From assembly GCF_902497785.1 (NCBI RefSeq), contig NZ_CABVHK010000006.1, positions 267,362 through 331,361 on the forward strand: DNA of 64,000 bases, given 5' to 3'. Shown in pieces: positions 9,012 to 16,219 of this stretch. How positions within the stretch are numbered: the stretch's first letter is position 1; each line of letters starts with the position of its first letter. Under the pieces are notes generated by a model that was not told where the DNA came from, ran no database searches, and saw only the letters and a list, made by a program, of their open reading frames with translations. The translations under genes and the position numbers were made by a program. The DNA comes from Pseudomonas fluorescens (GTDB taxonomy: Bacteria > Pseudomonadota > Gammaproteobacteria > Pseudomonadales > Pseudomonadaceae).

Positions 9012-10007
9012 CTAACGAGCCACCGTTGCAGTCGGCGTCACGCCAAACCTGGCCCGATAATCACTCGGCGCCAACCCGGTAATTTTCTTGAATGTGGCGC
9101 GAAACGCGCCGGGGTCCTGATAGCCCACGGTCCAGGCGATGTGATCGATGGTGCCATTGGTGAATTCGAGCATCTCCCGCGCCTTGCCCACCCGAAGATG
9201 CTGGCAATACTCGGTAGGTTTCAATCCGGTCGCCGCACGAAACCGGCGCAGGAACGTGCGCTCTTCCAGCCCTGCCCGCTCGGCCATCGCTCCCAGCGAC
9301 ACGTCGGTCGCCCCGGTGCTTTGCAACCAATGCTGAACCTTAAGAATCGCCGCATCGCCGTGGCTGAGAATCGGCGAAAAATTACTGCCACATTCGCTCG
9401 CGCTGTCGCTGTGTTCGACCACCAGGAAACGCGCGGTGCCGGTGGCGATACTCGGCCCGAGCAGGCGGTCAACCAGGCGCAAACCCAGCTCGGACCAGGC
9501 CATCAACCCGGCGGTGGTGATGAGGTCACCGTCATCGACGATGGGCGTATCGGCTTTGAGCTTGATCCCCGGATAACGCTCGGCGAATGCCTTGGCCGAG
9601 GTCCAGTGGGTGGTGGCGCTGCGGCCGTCGAGCAGGCCGCTTTCGGCCAGTAAAATCGAGCCCACGCACACGCCGCCCAGTGTCGCACCGCCAGCATGTT
9701 GCTGACGAATCCAGCGCAGCAAACCTTGCGGCGCCTGGCCTTCGGAAAAGCCGCCAATCGACGGCGGAATCAACACCGCCACCAACGCGCCATTCGTAGC
9801 GGGATAACTGTCATAGATGCGAACGGGCGCCTGATCGCCATCGACCTGCCAATGACTGACCCGCAGCAGCGGCAATTGCGCCGCCTGATGATCCGCGGCA
9901 ATCCGGTTCGCCACCCCGAACAAGTCCGTCAGCCCGTGCACCGCCGCCATCTGCGCACCCGGATAAATCAGCACGCCCAGCTCGGCAATGACCCTTTGTG
10001 CGTCCAT
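9012..10007 (-). CDS. GlxA-family AraC-type transcriptional regulator
   Basis: The 331-residue protein has an N-terminal DJ-1/PfpI amidase-like sensor domain (about 1-190, with GGVCVGSILLAESGLL at the position of the nucleophile elbow) and a C-terminal AraC-type DNA-binding domain. The second helix-turn-helix is seen as DHIAWTVGYQDPGAFRATFK near the end. The ATG at 10005-10007 is chosen because GAAGGGG lies about ten bases upstream and the family N-terminus fits; the frame stays open upstream only because it runs antisense to the neighbouring hydrolase. It is divergent from the isochorismatase-like gene, a frequent arrangement for a regulator and its target. Confidence 0.9.
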   Translation of the reverse strand: MDAQRVIAELGVLIYPGAQMAAVHGLTDLFGVANRIAADHQAAQLPLLRVSHWQVDGDQAPVRIYDSYPATNGALVAVLIPPSIGGFSEGQAPQGLLRWIRQQHAGGATLGGVCVGSILLAESGLLDGRSATTHWTSAKAFAERYPGIKLKADTPIVDDGDLITTAGLMAWSELGLRLVDRLLGPSIATGTARFLVVEHSDSASECGSNFSPILSHGDAAILKVQHWLQSTGATDVSLGAMAERAGLEERTFLRRFRAATGLKPTEYCQHLRVGKAREMLEFTNGTIDHIAWTVGYQDPGAFRATFKKITGLAPSDYRARFGVTPTATVAR

Positions 10008-10109
10008 TGTCAGTTTTGCCCCTTCTATTGTCGGTGCGGCCAATCCTCGAACGGCCTGCCGCAGCCAATACTTCACTCCACACCCAACACACACTTCGAG
10101 GAAACAGTC

Positions 10110-10658
10110 ATGGCCAAGCAAGCACTCATCGTAGTCGATATCCAAAACGACTACTTCCCTCAAGGCAAATGGCCGCTGGTCGGCGCCGACGCTGCTGCGG
10201 ACAATGCCGTGCGTCTGCTCAAAGCCTTTCGCGATGCCGGTGATTCGGTGGTGCACATCCGCCACGAATTCACTTCCGACGAAGCGCCGTTTTTCACTCC
10301 GGGTTCCGACGGCGCAAAACTGCACCCCAAAGTCATTAACCGCGCCGACGAACCGGTGGTGCTCAAGCACTTCGTCAATTCGTTTCGCGAAACCGAACTG
10401 AAGTCGATCCTCGATGAGCAAGGTATCGAGGAACTGGTGGTCGTGGGCAGCATGAGCCACATGTGCGTCGACGGCATCACCCGTGCAGCCGCCGACTTCG
10501 GCTACAGCGTAAAGGTGATTCACGATGCCTGCGCGTCCCGTGACCTGGAGTTCAACGGCGTGACCGTTCCGGCCGCCCATGTTCATGCCGCGTTCATGTC
10601 GGCGCTGGGTTTTGCCTATGCCAGCGTGATCTCTACCGATGAATTCCTCGCCAGCTGA
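10110..10658 (+). CDS. Cysteine hydrolase, isochorismatase family
   Basis: The 182-residue enzyme has the catalytic set of the isochorismatase-like hydrolases: Asp10 (IVVDIQNDY), Lys86 (VVLKHFVN) and the nucleophile Cys119 (MSHMCVDGITR). Members cleave C-N or C-O bonds, for example in nicotinamide, N-carbamoylsarcosine or ureidoacrylate; the substrate here cannot be told from sequence. The start at 10110 follows GAGGAAAC. The shared 102-base gap with the divergent GlxA-type regulator suggests that regulator controls it. Confidence 0.9.
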   Translation: MAKQALIVVDIQNDYFPQGKWPLVGADAAADNAVRLLKAFRDAGDSVVHIRHEFTSDEAPFFTPGSDGAKLHPKVINRADEPVVLKHFVNSFRETELKSILDEQGIEELVVVGSMSHMCVDGITRAAADFGYSVKVIHDACASRDLEFNGVTVPAAHVHAAFMSALGFAYASVISTDEFLAS

Positions 10659-10669
10659 CACTAAGTACC

Positions 10670-10759
10670 TGTGGGAGCGAGCTTGCTCGCGATAGCGTAG
10701 GGTCAGTCCGCATAAGTGGTGACTGACACTCCGCTATCGCGAGCAAGCTCGCTCCCACA
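10670..10759. repeat. REPIN (GTGGGAGCGAGC type)
   Basis: Inverted arms at about 10670-10698 and 10732-10759 share TGTGGGAGCGAGCTTGCTCG plus the extension CGATAGCG. The element separates the hydrolase gene from the yjfI promoter region. Confidence 0.9.
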
Positions 10760-10781
10760 TTTAGTGTTGCGCCATAAAAAT

Positions 10782-10839
10782 CTCACGCGTGAGCTATTGA
10801 GGCATCCCGAATTTGCCTGTAGTGTTTCTCACGCGTGAG
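10782..10839 (+). promoter_or_regulatory. yjfI promoter flanked by two CTCACGCGTGAG palindromes
   Basis: A perfect 12-bp palindrome, CTCACGCGTGAG, occurs at 10782-10793 and again at 10828-10839, 46 bp apart centre to centre. Between them lies a sigma70-like promoter: -35 TTGAGG at 10797-10802, a 17-bp spacer, -10 TAGTGT at 10820-10825. The second palindrome would cover the transcription start and the first would abut the -35. This is the layout of a paired operator. The regulator is not identifiable here; the promoter call itself is moderate. Confidence 0.6.
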
Positions 10840-10862
10840 TTTTTCACTACGAGGCCAGCATC

Positions 10863-11552
10863 ATGAACAGCAGCTCTCCATCAGATCCGCCTTCCGGGTC
10901 TGAGACCGATACAGCGAGCCCCAAGGGAGAGCGCTCGAAACCGTCCGCGAAAAAACCGTCGAGCTTCTATATGAAGCAGATGCGTGCGGGGTTGGGTGCC
11001 GCCGGTTATGTGAAACACGAGACTTGGGTGCTTCCCGAAAATCGAAGCCTGCTCAAGCAGATGGAGAAACAGCTACGCCAACCGATTCTGGCTGGCTCAT
11101 TCATGTCGGAGAATCACATGAGCGCAGGTAACAACTGGAACATCGATCGCCTCTACAGCGCCCTTCAAGCCTTGGACGAAGTGGTCTCGAACGACATCAC
11201 CCTCTCGCTGATCCAAGGTTCGGAATCCAGCATCAAGCTGGAAATGAACGATTTCGGTGGCTTGCCGATTTACATCGCGGTGGTGGGCGATCAGATCATC
11301 GTCGATACCGTGCTGGTTGACGTCGAATCGATCAACGACGTACCGGCCTTCAATGACGCCGTGCTGCGCAGCCGAGAGATGTTCCCGCTGTCGTCGATCG
11401 GTATCGAGTCCATGCCCAACGGCCAGGTTGTTTACAACATGTTCGGCGCACTCAGCTCCGATTCCAGCCTGACGAACATCGTGACCGAGGTCAAAACCCT
11501 CGTCGACAACGTGCAGCGCGCCAGCGAAGCCTTCGAACGTTTCTTCAACTAA
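10863..11552 (+). CDS. yjfI: YjfI-like DUF2170 protein
   Basis: The 229-residue protein resembles E. coli YjfI (DUF2170) but carries an N-terminal extension of about 40 residues rich in Ser, Pro and Lys, then FYMKQMRAGLGAAGYVKHETWVLPENR, which looks like a small basic helical segment. The remainder is acidic, with no membrane segment, so it is probably cytosolic. Function unknown. It heads the yjfIJ-rhomboid-KLMC cluster; yjfJ follows after 17 bases. Confidence 0.8.
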   Translation: MNSSSPSDPPSGSETDTASPKGERSKPSAKKPSSFYMKQMRAGLGAAGYVKHETWVLPENRSLLKQMEKQLRQPILAGSFMSENHMSAGNNWNIDRLYSALQALDEVVSNDITLSLIQGSESSIKLEMNDFGGLPIYIAVVGDQIIVDTVLVDVESINDVPAFNDAVLRSREMFPLSSIGIESMPNGQVVYNMFGALSSDSSLTNIVTEVKTLVDNVQRASEAFERFFN

Positions 11553-11569
11553 TTATTCGGGAATACCCA

Positions 11570-12268
11570 ATGACTCAGTCCATCTGGAGCAAATTGTTCA
11601 CCGCGCTGCGTGGCGGTGCCAACGAAGTCGGCGAATCGATTGCCGATCAACAGGCCCTGCGCATCCTCGACCAGGAAATCCGCGACGCCGACAACGCCCT
11701 GGCCAACGCCAAGCGTGAGCTGGTCACCATCATGGCCAAGCACAAACTCTCGACCGATCGCGTCAACGAGTACAACGCCAAGATCAAAGACCTGGAAACC
11801 AAGGCCGTGGCCGCGCTCGGGGCTGGCCGCGAAGACCTGGCACTGGAAGTGGCCGAAGCCATTTCGACCCTGACCACCGAGCTGGACGTCGAGCAAAAGC
11901 AGGCCACCGAATTTGGCGGTTACGCGGAAAACATGCGCAAAGACATCACCAAAGCCGAAAGCCGCATCAAGAGCCTGCGCCAGCAAGTGGACATGGCCAA
12001 GGCGCGCGACAGCGTGCAGAAAGCCCAGGTCAGCGCGTCGATCGCCAGCGGCGGTGCTAATGGCAAACTGGAAACTGCGGTCGGTACGCTGAACCGCTTG
12101 CAGGCCAAGCAACAGCAACGCGCAGCTGAACTGGAAGCTCAGGACCAACTGGCCGATGCATCCACCGGCACCGACCTGGAGCGCAAGCTTCGCGAAGCCG
12201 GGATCACGCCGGACACCGGCAGCGCCAACGCGATTCTTGAGCGCCTGAAGCAAAAATCGACCCAGTAA
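11570..12268 (+). CDS. yjfJ: PspA/IM30 family protein, YjfJ
   Basis: The 232-residue protein is almost wholly predicted coiled coil, beginning SIWSKLFTALRGGANEVGESIADQQALRILDQEIRDA, the amphipathic N-terminal region typical of PspA/IM30 proteins. Members assemble as ESCRT-III-like rods on the inner membrane and repair or remodel stressed membranes. This paralogue is YjfJ-like rather than PspA itself, because it sits next to yjfI and no pspF/pspBC genes are present. A REPIN and a 146-base gap separate it from the rhomboid gene. Confidence 0.88.
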   Translation: MTQSIWSKLFTALRGGANEVGESIADQQALRILDQEIRDADNALANAKRELVTIMAKHKLSTDRVNEYNAKIKDLETKAVAALGAGREDLALEVAEAISTLTTELDVEQKQATEFGGYAENMRKDITKAESRIKSLRQQVDMAKARDSVQKAQVSASIASGGANGKLETAVGTLNRLQAKQQQRAAELEAQDQLADASTGTDLERKLREAGITPDTGSANAILERLKQKSTQ

Positions 12269-12280
12269 GTAGCGCGAAAC

Positions 12281-12384
12281 CCTGTAGGAGCGAGCTTGCT
12301 CGCGATGGACGTCAACGATAACGCGTTTATTCTGAATAAACGCGTCGCTGCTGAATCCATCGCGAGCAAGCTCGCTCCTACAGG
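12281..12384. repeat. REPIN (GTAGGAGCGAGC variant) with internal palindrome
   Basis: Inverted arms lie at 12281-12307 and 12357-12384 (CTGTAGGAGCGAGCTTGCTC). Between them is a second near-perfect palindrome at 12321-12345, ACGCGTTTATTC and its complement around one base. The element lies between two co-directional genes of one cluster, so any transcript through it would carry a long hairpin. Confidence 0.88.
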
Positions 12385-12414
12385 GGCTGGTTTTCAGTTG
12401 AATCGAGGTCACGG

Positions 12415-12978
12415 ATGGATGCCCTGAAGGGGTTCAAAACAATCGCAGCCCTGGCCATCTTCATGGTTGCGCTGCAACTGCTCAACGTCGCGACCGGCTA
12501 CAGCCTCATGGCTTTCGGCCTGGTGCCGAGATCGCTGTACGGCTTGGGTGGCATTGTCACTTCGCCCTTCCTCCACGCGTCCTTCGCGCACCTAAGCGCC
12601 AACCTGATTCCCTTTTTGATTCTCGGCACGCTGGTCATCATCGACGGGCTCAAACGGTTCATCGCCGTCAGCGCAATCATCATCCTGCTGGGTGGCGCAC
12701 TGGTCTGGCTGTTCGGTTTTGCCGGCGTGCACATCGGCGCCAGCGGCTGGGTGTTCGGGCTGTGGGCGTACTTGCTGTCTCGCGCCTGGTTCCACAGGAG
12801 CTGGGGCAACCTGATCATCGCCAGTGTCGTGGCGTTACTGTATGGCGGCTTGATTTTTGGCTTTCTTCCGCGCCAGGGTGTGTCATTCGAAGGGCATCTG
12901 TTTGGTGCGCTCGCCGGATTCATTGCAGCCAAGGTACTTTTATCTACACCGCGCAGCAGGTTTAATGCCGCCCGGTAG
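12415..12978 (+). CDS. Rhomboid-family intramembrane serine protease
   Basis: The 187-residue protein has about six hydrophobic segments and the rhomboid catalytic set: Ser110 in HIGASGWVFG and His161 in EGHLFGALAG, with His59 and Asn63 (HLSANLIPF) at the oxyanion-hole positions. Rhomboids cleave transmembrane segments of substrate proteins. It is not part of the E. coli yjf operon order, and here it sits between yjfJ and yjfK, so a substrate among the cluster's membrane products is plausible but unproven. The upstream ribosome-binding site is weak (GAGGT). Confidence 0.9.
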   Translation: MDALKGFKTIAALAIFMVALQLLNVATGYSLMAFGLVPRSLYGLGGIVTSPFLHASFAHLSANLIPFLILGTLVIIDGLKRFIAVSAIIILLGGALVWLFGFAGVHIGASGWVFGLWAYLLSRAWFHRSWGNLIIASVVALLYGGLIFGFLPRQGVSFEGHLFGALAGFIAAKVLLSTPRSRFNAAR

Positions 12979-13090
12979 CTGCAATCGAGCATGCAGGGTT
13001 CTGCGCAGATGAAGGAAGTTCATATCCCTACGCGCGTCGAGGGCGGAGAGCTTTTCGACATCGCCTCCACTCAACTCAAGGAAATCGCCA

Positions 13091-13765
13091 ATGGGATGGT
13101 TTAAGCAGTTGATGGGGCTTGAGGCCCCGAAATCGAATCCGGATTCGAAAGGGGCGGCCAACGAAACCCCGCCCGCCATCGGCCCGCTAGGCCTGGCATT
13201 GGGCAAAAGCGTGACGTTCGACACCACCCTGAAATTGCTGCTCGACGACAAAACCGCCGTGGTCATTCCCGGCTCCCAGCAGATCTGGAGCAACGGCACC
13301 GTTGACCTCGGGCAATCAACCTGGCTGTCGCGCTATTACATGAACGACGAAGATTACTGGCTGCAAGTGCACACCACCGGCGCCATTGCCGGTCAGGTCG
13401 AGTCGGTGATCCTGTTCAACTACCTCAGTTCCGTCACCATCAGCAGCGAAGCGGAGCTGCGTCGGCTCGCCGGACCACAAAGCCTGATCGGTCTGCCGAC
13501 CTACACCCACGACGGCGTCGAATACACTCGCGAATGGGGCACTGAAGAAGGTCAGACCGAGCTGGTGGCGTTGAGCGAACTTCTGAAGAATCCGGATGAG
13601 TCCTACAGCATCGAGCACCGTTCGATGCTGTACGCCCGCGAAACCGGCCTGACCGATCGCCGTGAATTCCTGCTGTTTTCCGTCGAAGAAGATGCCGAAG
13701 GCGCCATCAGCCTGAGCACGTCGCTGGGCATTTCGCTGTACACCACCGACCTGAACACTTTTTAA
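13091..13765 (+). CDS. yjfK: YjfK-like DUF2491 protein
   Basis: The 224-residue soluble protein begins MGWFKQLMGLE and then matches the DUF2491 pattern, including DDKTAVVIPGSQQIWSNGTVDLG, LSRYYMNDEDYWLQVHT and YTREWG. Function unknown. It is encoded in the order yjfK-yjfL-yjfM-yjfC as in E. coli, 15 bases before yjfL. There is no signal peptide; the short amphipathic N-terminus could touch the membrane. Confidence 0.83.
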   Translation: MGWFKQLMGLEAPKSNPDSKGAANETPPAIGPLGLALGKSVTFDTTLKLLLDDKTAVVIPGSQQIWSNGTVDLGQSTWLSRYYMNDEDYWLQVHTTGAIAGQVESVILFNYLSSVTISSEAELRRLAGPQSLIGLPTYTHDGVEYTREWGTEEGQTELVALSELLKNPDESYSIEHRSMLYARETGLTDRREFLLFSVEEDAEGAISLSTSLGISLYTTDLNTF

Positions 13766-13780
13766 ATAAGGAAGAAGTCC

Positions 13781-14209
13781 ATGCTAGAAGCGCTCTCCAT
13801 TTCCCTGAACAAAGCCGCCGTGCTTGGGTTTGTCGTGTATATCCTCGGCGCCGCGGTGCTGTTTGCCCTGTTCCAGTTCGTCTACACCCGCATTACCCCG
13901 CACAAAGAGTTCGAGCTGATCCGTTCGGGCAATGTGGCGGCTGCCATTGCCCTGGGTGGCGCGATCATCGGCTTCGCCATTCCGGCGAGCAACGTGATTG
14001 CCTACTCGATCAGCCTTCTCGACTTCGTCGTGTGGTCGGTCATCGCCGCTGTGGTGCAACTGCTGGCGTTTCTGGTCACCAGCCTGGTGCTCAAAGGCAC
14101 TTCAGAACGGATCAAGAAAGGTGAAATCGCGGCGGGTATCTATGTCGCGGCCGTGGCCATCAGCGTCGGCATGTTGAACGCCGCCTGCATGACCCCTACC
14201 CCGAACTGA
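13781..14209 (+). CDS. yjfL: YjfL-like DUF350 inner-membrane protein
   Basis: The 142-residue protein has four hydrophobic segments, as usual for DUF350, at about 15-38, 52-72, 76-104 and 117-137. The conserved NVAAAIALGGAIIGFAIPAS is visible around residues 50-70. DUF350 proteins are small membrane proteins of unknown function often encoded with GspS-like ATP-grasp enzymes. It lies 18 bases before the DUF1190 lipoprotein gene. Confidence 0.88.
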   Translation: MLEALSISLNKAAVLGFVVYILGAAVLFALFQFVYTRITPHKEFELIRSGNVAAAIALGGAIIGFAIPASNVIAYSISLLDFVVWSVIAAVVQLLAFLVTSLVLKGTSERIKKGEIAAGIYVAAVAISVGMLNAACMTPTPN

Positions 14210-14227
14210 TCGCGCACGGAGCTCCCG

Positions 14228-14956
14228 ATGAAACGAAGCAAGTACGTTCAGTTGTCGCTGGCAGCCTCGGTCGCGATGGCGATCTCCGGCTGCGGGCCGA
14301 CGGAAAAAACCTACCCGGTGCACAAGAAGTACAACTTCCAGTCCGTGCAGCAATGCGCCGATGAAAAACTCCCGGTGGACGTCTGCTCTGACGCCTACAT
14401 GAGCGCCATGACCGAGCATCGGCGCATCGCTCCGGTGTACGACACCCAGGCCGATTGCGACGCCGATTTTGTCGCGGACTGGTGCCAGCAGGATTCCGCC
14501 GGCAAGTTCATCCCGAAACTGGGTGGTTTCGAATTGAGCGCCGATGGCGAGGTGACGCAGGCCCAGGTGGACGCGGCCAAGGCCCAACTGCCTGCGTCGG
14601 AAGCCAACAGCGGTGGCTCAGGATTCTCCGGTACCAGCCTGCTGACCGGGTTGCTGATCGGCAACATGCTGAGCAACAACCGCAGCAGCTATTACTCGCA
14701 ACCGGTGTATCGCTACCGCGATGACCGCGGCAGTTATTCGTCCTCGACGCTCGGCCAGCGGATTGAAAAGGGCTCGACCTTCAACAAGTCCAATCAGGCG
14801 CGGTACGGCAGCAGCAACTACGCCGACTCCCTTCGTTCCGCCAGCAAGCCAGTCTCGGTGGCCTCCTCCACCTCCCGGGGCGGTTTCGGCAGCAAGGCCA
14901 GTGCACGCAGTGGCTGGGGCGGCTCGAGCAAAAGTTTCGGCGGGTCGAGCAGTTAA
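14228..14956 (+). CDS. yjfM: YjfM-like DUF1190 lipoprotein
   Basis: The 242-residue product carries a lipoprotein signal peptide with lipobox ISGC, predicting acylation at Cys22. The body has paired cysteines spaced like other DUF1190 members (QQCADEKLPVDVCSDAY and DCDADFVADWCQQ) and a Ser/Gly-rich C-terminal third (GGFGSKASARSGWGGSSKSF), which looks disordered. The C-terminal repeats of Ser and Gly could be substrates for a modifying enzyme such as the ATP-grasp protein encoded next, but that is inference. Confidence 0.85.
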   Translation: MKRSKYVQLSLAASVAMAISGCGPTEKTYPVHKKYNFQSVQQCADEKLPVDVCSDAYMSAMTEHRRIAPVYDTQADCDADFVADWCQQDSAGKFIPKLGGFELSADGEVTQAQVDAAKAQLPASEANSGGSGFSGTSLLTGLLIGNMLSNNRSSYYSQPVYRYRDDRGSYSSSTLGQRIEKGSTFNKSNQARYGSSNYADSLRSASKPVSVASSTSRGGFGSKASARSGWGGSSKSFGGSSS

Positions 14957-14968
14957 GGAATCCGGGCG

Positions 14969-16126
14969 ATGAAAAAGATCCACTGCGCAGAGCGTCATGA
15001 CTGGAAACAGACCGCCGACAGCCTCGGCTTTCTGTTCCACACCATCGACGGCGAACCCTACTGGGACGAGAGCGCGTACTACCAGTTCACGCTCAAGCAG
15101 ATCGAGAACGATCTGGAAGACCCGACCACCGAGATCCATGAGATGTGCATGGACCTGGTGGCCCGCGTGGTGCACAGCGAAGAGCTGCTGGGGCGCCTGA
15201 GCATTCCGGCCCCCTTCTACGACATGATTCGCACTTCATGGCTCGAAGGTCACCCGCACCTGTACGGGCGCATGGACTTTTCCTACAACGGCAGCGGTCC
15301 GGCGAAGTTGCTGGAACTCAACTACGACACGCCGACCAGCCTGTATGAGGCCGCGGCCTTTCAGTGGGGCTGGCTGGAGCAATGCATCGAACGCGGCTTG
15401 CTGCCCAGGCATGCCGACCAGTTCAATAGCATCGACACCAAGCTGCATCAGGCCTTCGCCCAGTTGCAGCTCAAACAGCCCTTCTATTTCGCCTCGATGA
15501 AAGACTCGGTCGAAGACAAGGGCACCACCGACTACCTGCGTCTGATTGCCGAGAAAGTCGGCATTGAATCCCGCCACATCGATCTCGAAGACATTGGCCT
15601 GACCAGCGAAGGACGTTTCGTCGACCTCGAAGATCGCTGGATTCCCCACCTGTTCAAGCTGCACGCCTGGGAGTTCATCTTCCACGAGCCCTTCGGTACG
15701 GCGATTGCCCAGAGTGATACGCAGTTTTTCGAGCCGGCCTGGAAATCCATCATCTCCAACAAAGGCATCCTGCCGTTGCTGTGGGAGTTCAACAAAGGCC
15801 ACCCGAACTTGCTGGCCGCACACCTGGATACCGACCCGGGCCAAGCGGTGCCCAAGGGTTGGGTGCGCAAACCGTTTTTCTCGCGCGAAGGCGCCAACAT
15901 CGAACTGCAAACCGCCGACGGTCTGATCGTCAAGGAGGACGGGCCCTACACTGACGCGCCGTTTATCCTTCAAGAGTTCGCGCCGTTGCCACGATTCGAT
16001 GACAGCTACACGCTGGTCGGTTCGTGGGTGATCGGCGATCAGGCGGCCGGGATTGGTGTGCGGGAGGACAACAGCCTGATCACCAAGGATTCGAGCCGAT
16101 TCTTGCCGCACCTGATCCTTGACTGA
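14969..16126 (+). CDS. yjfC: Glutathionylspermidine-synthase-like ATP-grasp protein, YjfC
   Basis: The 385-residue protein matches the C-terminal synthetase domain of GspS without the amidase half, as in E. coli YjfC and YgiC. Family marks include RMDFSYNGSGPAKLLELNYDTPTSLYEAA, KGILPLLWEFNKGHPNL and the C-terminal VGSWVIGDQAAGIGVRED. These enzymes ligate an amine to a carboxylate with ATP, but the true substrates of YjfC-type proteins are unknown. It ends the yjf cluster, 12 bases after yjfM; I see no terminator in the 93-base gap before the ycaO-like gene. Confidence 0.88.
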   Translation: MKKIHCAERHDWKQTADSLGFLFHTIDGEPYWDESAYYQFTLKQIENDLEDPTTEIHEMCMDLVARVVHSEELLGRLSIPAPFYDMIRTSWLEGHPHLYGRMDFSYNGSGPAKLLELNYDTPTSLYEAAAFQWGWLEQCIERGLLPRHADQFNSIDTKLHQAFAQLQLKQPFYFASMKDSVEDKGTTDYLRLIAEKVGIESRHIDLEDIGLTSEGRFVDLEDRWIPHLFKLHAWEFIFHEPFGTAIAQSDTQFFEPAWKSIISNKGILPLLWEFNKGHPNLLAAHLDTDPGQAVPKGWVRKPFFSREGANIELQTADGLIVKEDGPYTDAPFILQEFAPLPRFDDSYTLVGSWVIGDQAAGIGVREDNSLITKDSSRFLPHLILD

Positions 16127-16219
16127 ACCGTTCATCGCCGAGAAAAAGGCTCGAACACTTGCGGCGGAAAATCCGGATAATGGCGGCCAATCGTCTAGCC
16201 GTTATTCTGGTAATCCCCC

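Noticed and set aside
10008..10661. Long N-terminal extension of the GlxA-like frame
   Set aside because: It is antisense to the isochorismatase-like gene, whose catalytic residues and codon use show it is the real gene there.
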